From the NCBI GenBank assembly GCA_017431185.1, contig JAFRLP010000193.1:1-6955 (forward strand): DNA of 6,955 nucleotides, given 5' to 3'. The translations under genes were made by a program, and so were the position numbers. The notes beneath the pieces were generated by a model that searched no databases, had not been told where the DNA came from, and was given only the letters and a program-made list of their open reading frames with translations. This document shows positions 5,876 through 6,955 of the stretch, one piece after another (position 1 is the first letter of the stretch; every line of letters begins with the position of its first letter). This DNA comes from Victivallales bacterium. GTDB lineage: Bacteria > Verrucomicrobiota > Lentisphaeria > Oligosphaerales > Oligosphaeraceae.

Positions 5876-6955
5876 TTACAGGGCATCCTCAATGCGGAAC
5901 ACCACAGGGGATGCGTGGACTTCAGGCAGCGCCGACAGTTCCTGGGTGGCTTGGGACATCGCATCGCCATTGGCCTGGTGGGTCAGCAGGATCATCGGCA
6001 CTTTGCCTTGCCCCTGGCCGCCCTCGTCCTGGCTGACGCTGGACAAACTGATGTTGTGGCTGGCCAAAACGCCGCCGACTTTGGCCAGCACGCCAGGCTT
6101 GTCCTCCACCAGCAGGCGGATATAGTAGCGGGTGGCGAATTCGGTGCGGCTCACGCCGTCGGCGTAGCACGGGAAGGCGGGGATGCGCCGGCTGCAGCCA
6201 TTGCACAGGTTCAGCCCAATGTCTACGATGTCCGCGACCACGGCGGAGGCGGTGGCCTGACGCCCCGCTCCGCGCCCGTAGTACATGGTTTTGCCCACGA
6301 CGTCTCCCTCCACCCAGACGGCGTTGAACACATCACTCACATTGCCCAGCAGGGAGGCGGCTGGGACCAGGGCGGGGTGGACTCCCAGTTCGATGGCGGG
6401 GCCTTCGCTTTTGATGGTGGCGAGCAACTTGATTTTGTAGCCCAGGCGCGCCGCGCATTCGATGTCGGTCAAGGTGACGTTGCGGATTCCCTCGGTGGTG
6501 ATGTCCTTGACGGTGAACCATTTGCCGTAGGCCAGCGAGGCCAGCACGGCGGTCTTGTGCGCGGTGTCGATGCCATCGACGTCCAAGGCGGGGTTGGCCT
6601 CCGCATAGCCGTTTTTCTGTGCTGCGGCCAGGACATTCTCGAAATCGGCCTGGTCATTCTCCATTTTGGTGAGGATGTAGTTGCAGGTGCCGTTCAGGAT
6701 GCCGTAGATTTGGCGGATGTGGTTGGCGGCCAGTCCTTCCCGCAGGGCCTTGATGCATGGGATTCCACCGCCCACCGATGCCTCGAAGCCGATGTCCACG
6801 CCTTTGGCTGCGGCAGCCGTGAACAGTTCCTCGCCGTAGGTCGCAATGAGGGCCTTGTTGGCGGTGACCACGGATTTGCCGTGCTCGATGGCTCGCTGGA
6901 TGATGGTCTTGGCGAAGGTGGTTCCGCCGATGAGTTCGACGACGACCTGGATGTC
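5876..6955 (-). CDS. hom: Homoserine dehydrogenase with ACT domain (N-terminus off right edge)
   Basis: Cytoplasmic enzyme reducing aspartate semialdehyde to homoserine with NAD(P)H, the branch point to threonine and methionine. The visible 359 residues lack only about the first 70-80, including the Rossmann GxGxxG, which lies beyond the window. At the edge the frame reads into VVELIGG, then VVTANKAL; the GTG at 6869-6871 is an internal Val codon, not a start. Further motifs, numbered from that Val: EASVGGGIP (30-38), GILNGTCNYILTKM (57-70), the catalytic-site ALDVDGIDTAHK (95-106) and GRGAGRQATASAVVADI (199-215, normally GxGAGxxPTASAV). Residues about 248-331 form an ACT domain (LLVEDKPGVLAKV, ISLSSVSQ, VPMILLTH), which in this family usually mediates threonine feedback inhibition. 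The arrangement is the monofunctional Hom type; whether an aspartokinase part precedes it cannot be seen. It lies 17 bp upstream of ftsK on the same strand. Confidence 0.96.
   Translation of the reverse strand, partial: DIQVVVELIGGTTFAKTIIQRAIEHGKSVVTANKALIATYGEELFTAAAAKGVDIGFEASVGGGIPCIKALREGLAANHIRQIYGILNGTCNYILTKMENDQADFENVLAAAQKNGYAEANPALDVDGIDTAHKTAVLASLAYGKWFTVKDITTEGIRNVTLTDIECAARLGYKIKLLATIKSEGPAIELGVHPALVPAASLLGNVSDVFNAVWVEGDVVGKTMYYGRGAGRQATASAVVADIVDIGLNLCNGCSRRIPAFPCYADGVSRTEFATRYYIRLLVEDKPGVLAKVGGVLASHNISLSSVSQDEGGQGQGKVPMILLTHQANGDAMSQATQELSALPEVHASPVVFRIEDAL

Noticed and set aside
6869..6871. GTG at 6869-6871 as the start of hom
   Set aside because: The frame continues upstream to the window edge with conserved Hom sequence (VVELIGG), so this GTG is an internal Val codon.

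Overview
The window is a GC-rich bacterial segment in which every convincing gene lies on the minus strand. Read in the direction of transcription (right to left) the order is: homoserine dehydrogenase (hom, 5' end off the right edge), a four-TM FtsK/SpoIIIE-type DNA translocase, a RodZ-like membrane protein with a helix-turn-helix, phosphoglycerate kinase (pgk), triose-phosphate isomerase (tpiA), and the first 37 codons of an unrecognised gene that runs off the left edge. The gaps are 17, 11, 60 and 112 bp from hom to tpiA. This tight spacing and the absence of any internal promoter I can defend suggest one transcription unit, probably ending at a hairpin just after tpiA.

The organism cannot be named from the sequence alone. 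The PGK carries a roughly 20-residue charged insertion of the kind I recall from Bacteroides-type PGKs. The domain styles and gene mix would fit a Gram-negative of the PVC/FCB sphere (for example Lentisphaerae or Kiritimatiellota relatives), but that is low-confidence inference. Stop codons are ordinary TAA, TAG and TGA, and Trp is read from TGG, so there is no sign of a recoded genetic code.

Functionally the unit combines aspartate-family amino-acid synthesis (hom), chromosome translocation at the division site (FtsK), a probable cell-shape or envelope factor (RodZ-like), and two consecutive lower-glycolysis enzymes (pgk, tpiA). The enzymes are textbook family members with intact catalytic motifs. 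I found no CRISPR array, mobile element, tRNA, rRNA, toxin-antitoxin or defence system, and no previously undescribed multi-gene system.

The parts most worth a second look are: the RodZ-like protein, which has a long Pro-rich region before its HTH, a very short C-terminus and two C8 homopolymer tracts; a Cys-rich insertion in TpiA; a substitution in the FtsK 'DSRTILD' block; and a long imperfect hairpin in the pgk-tpiA spacer.
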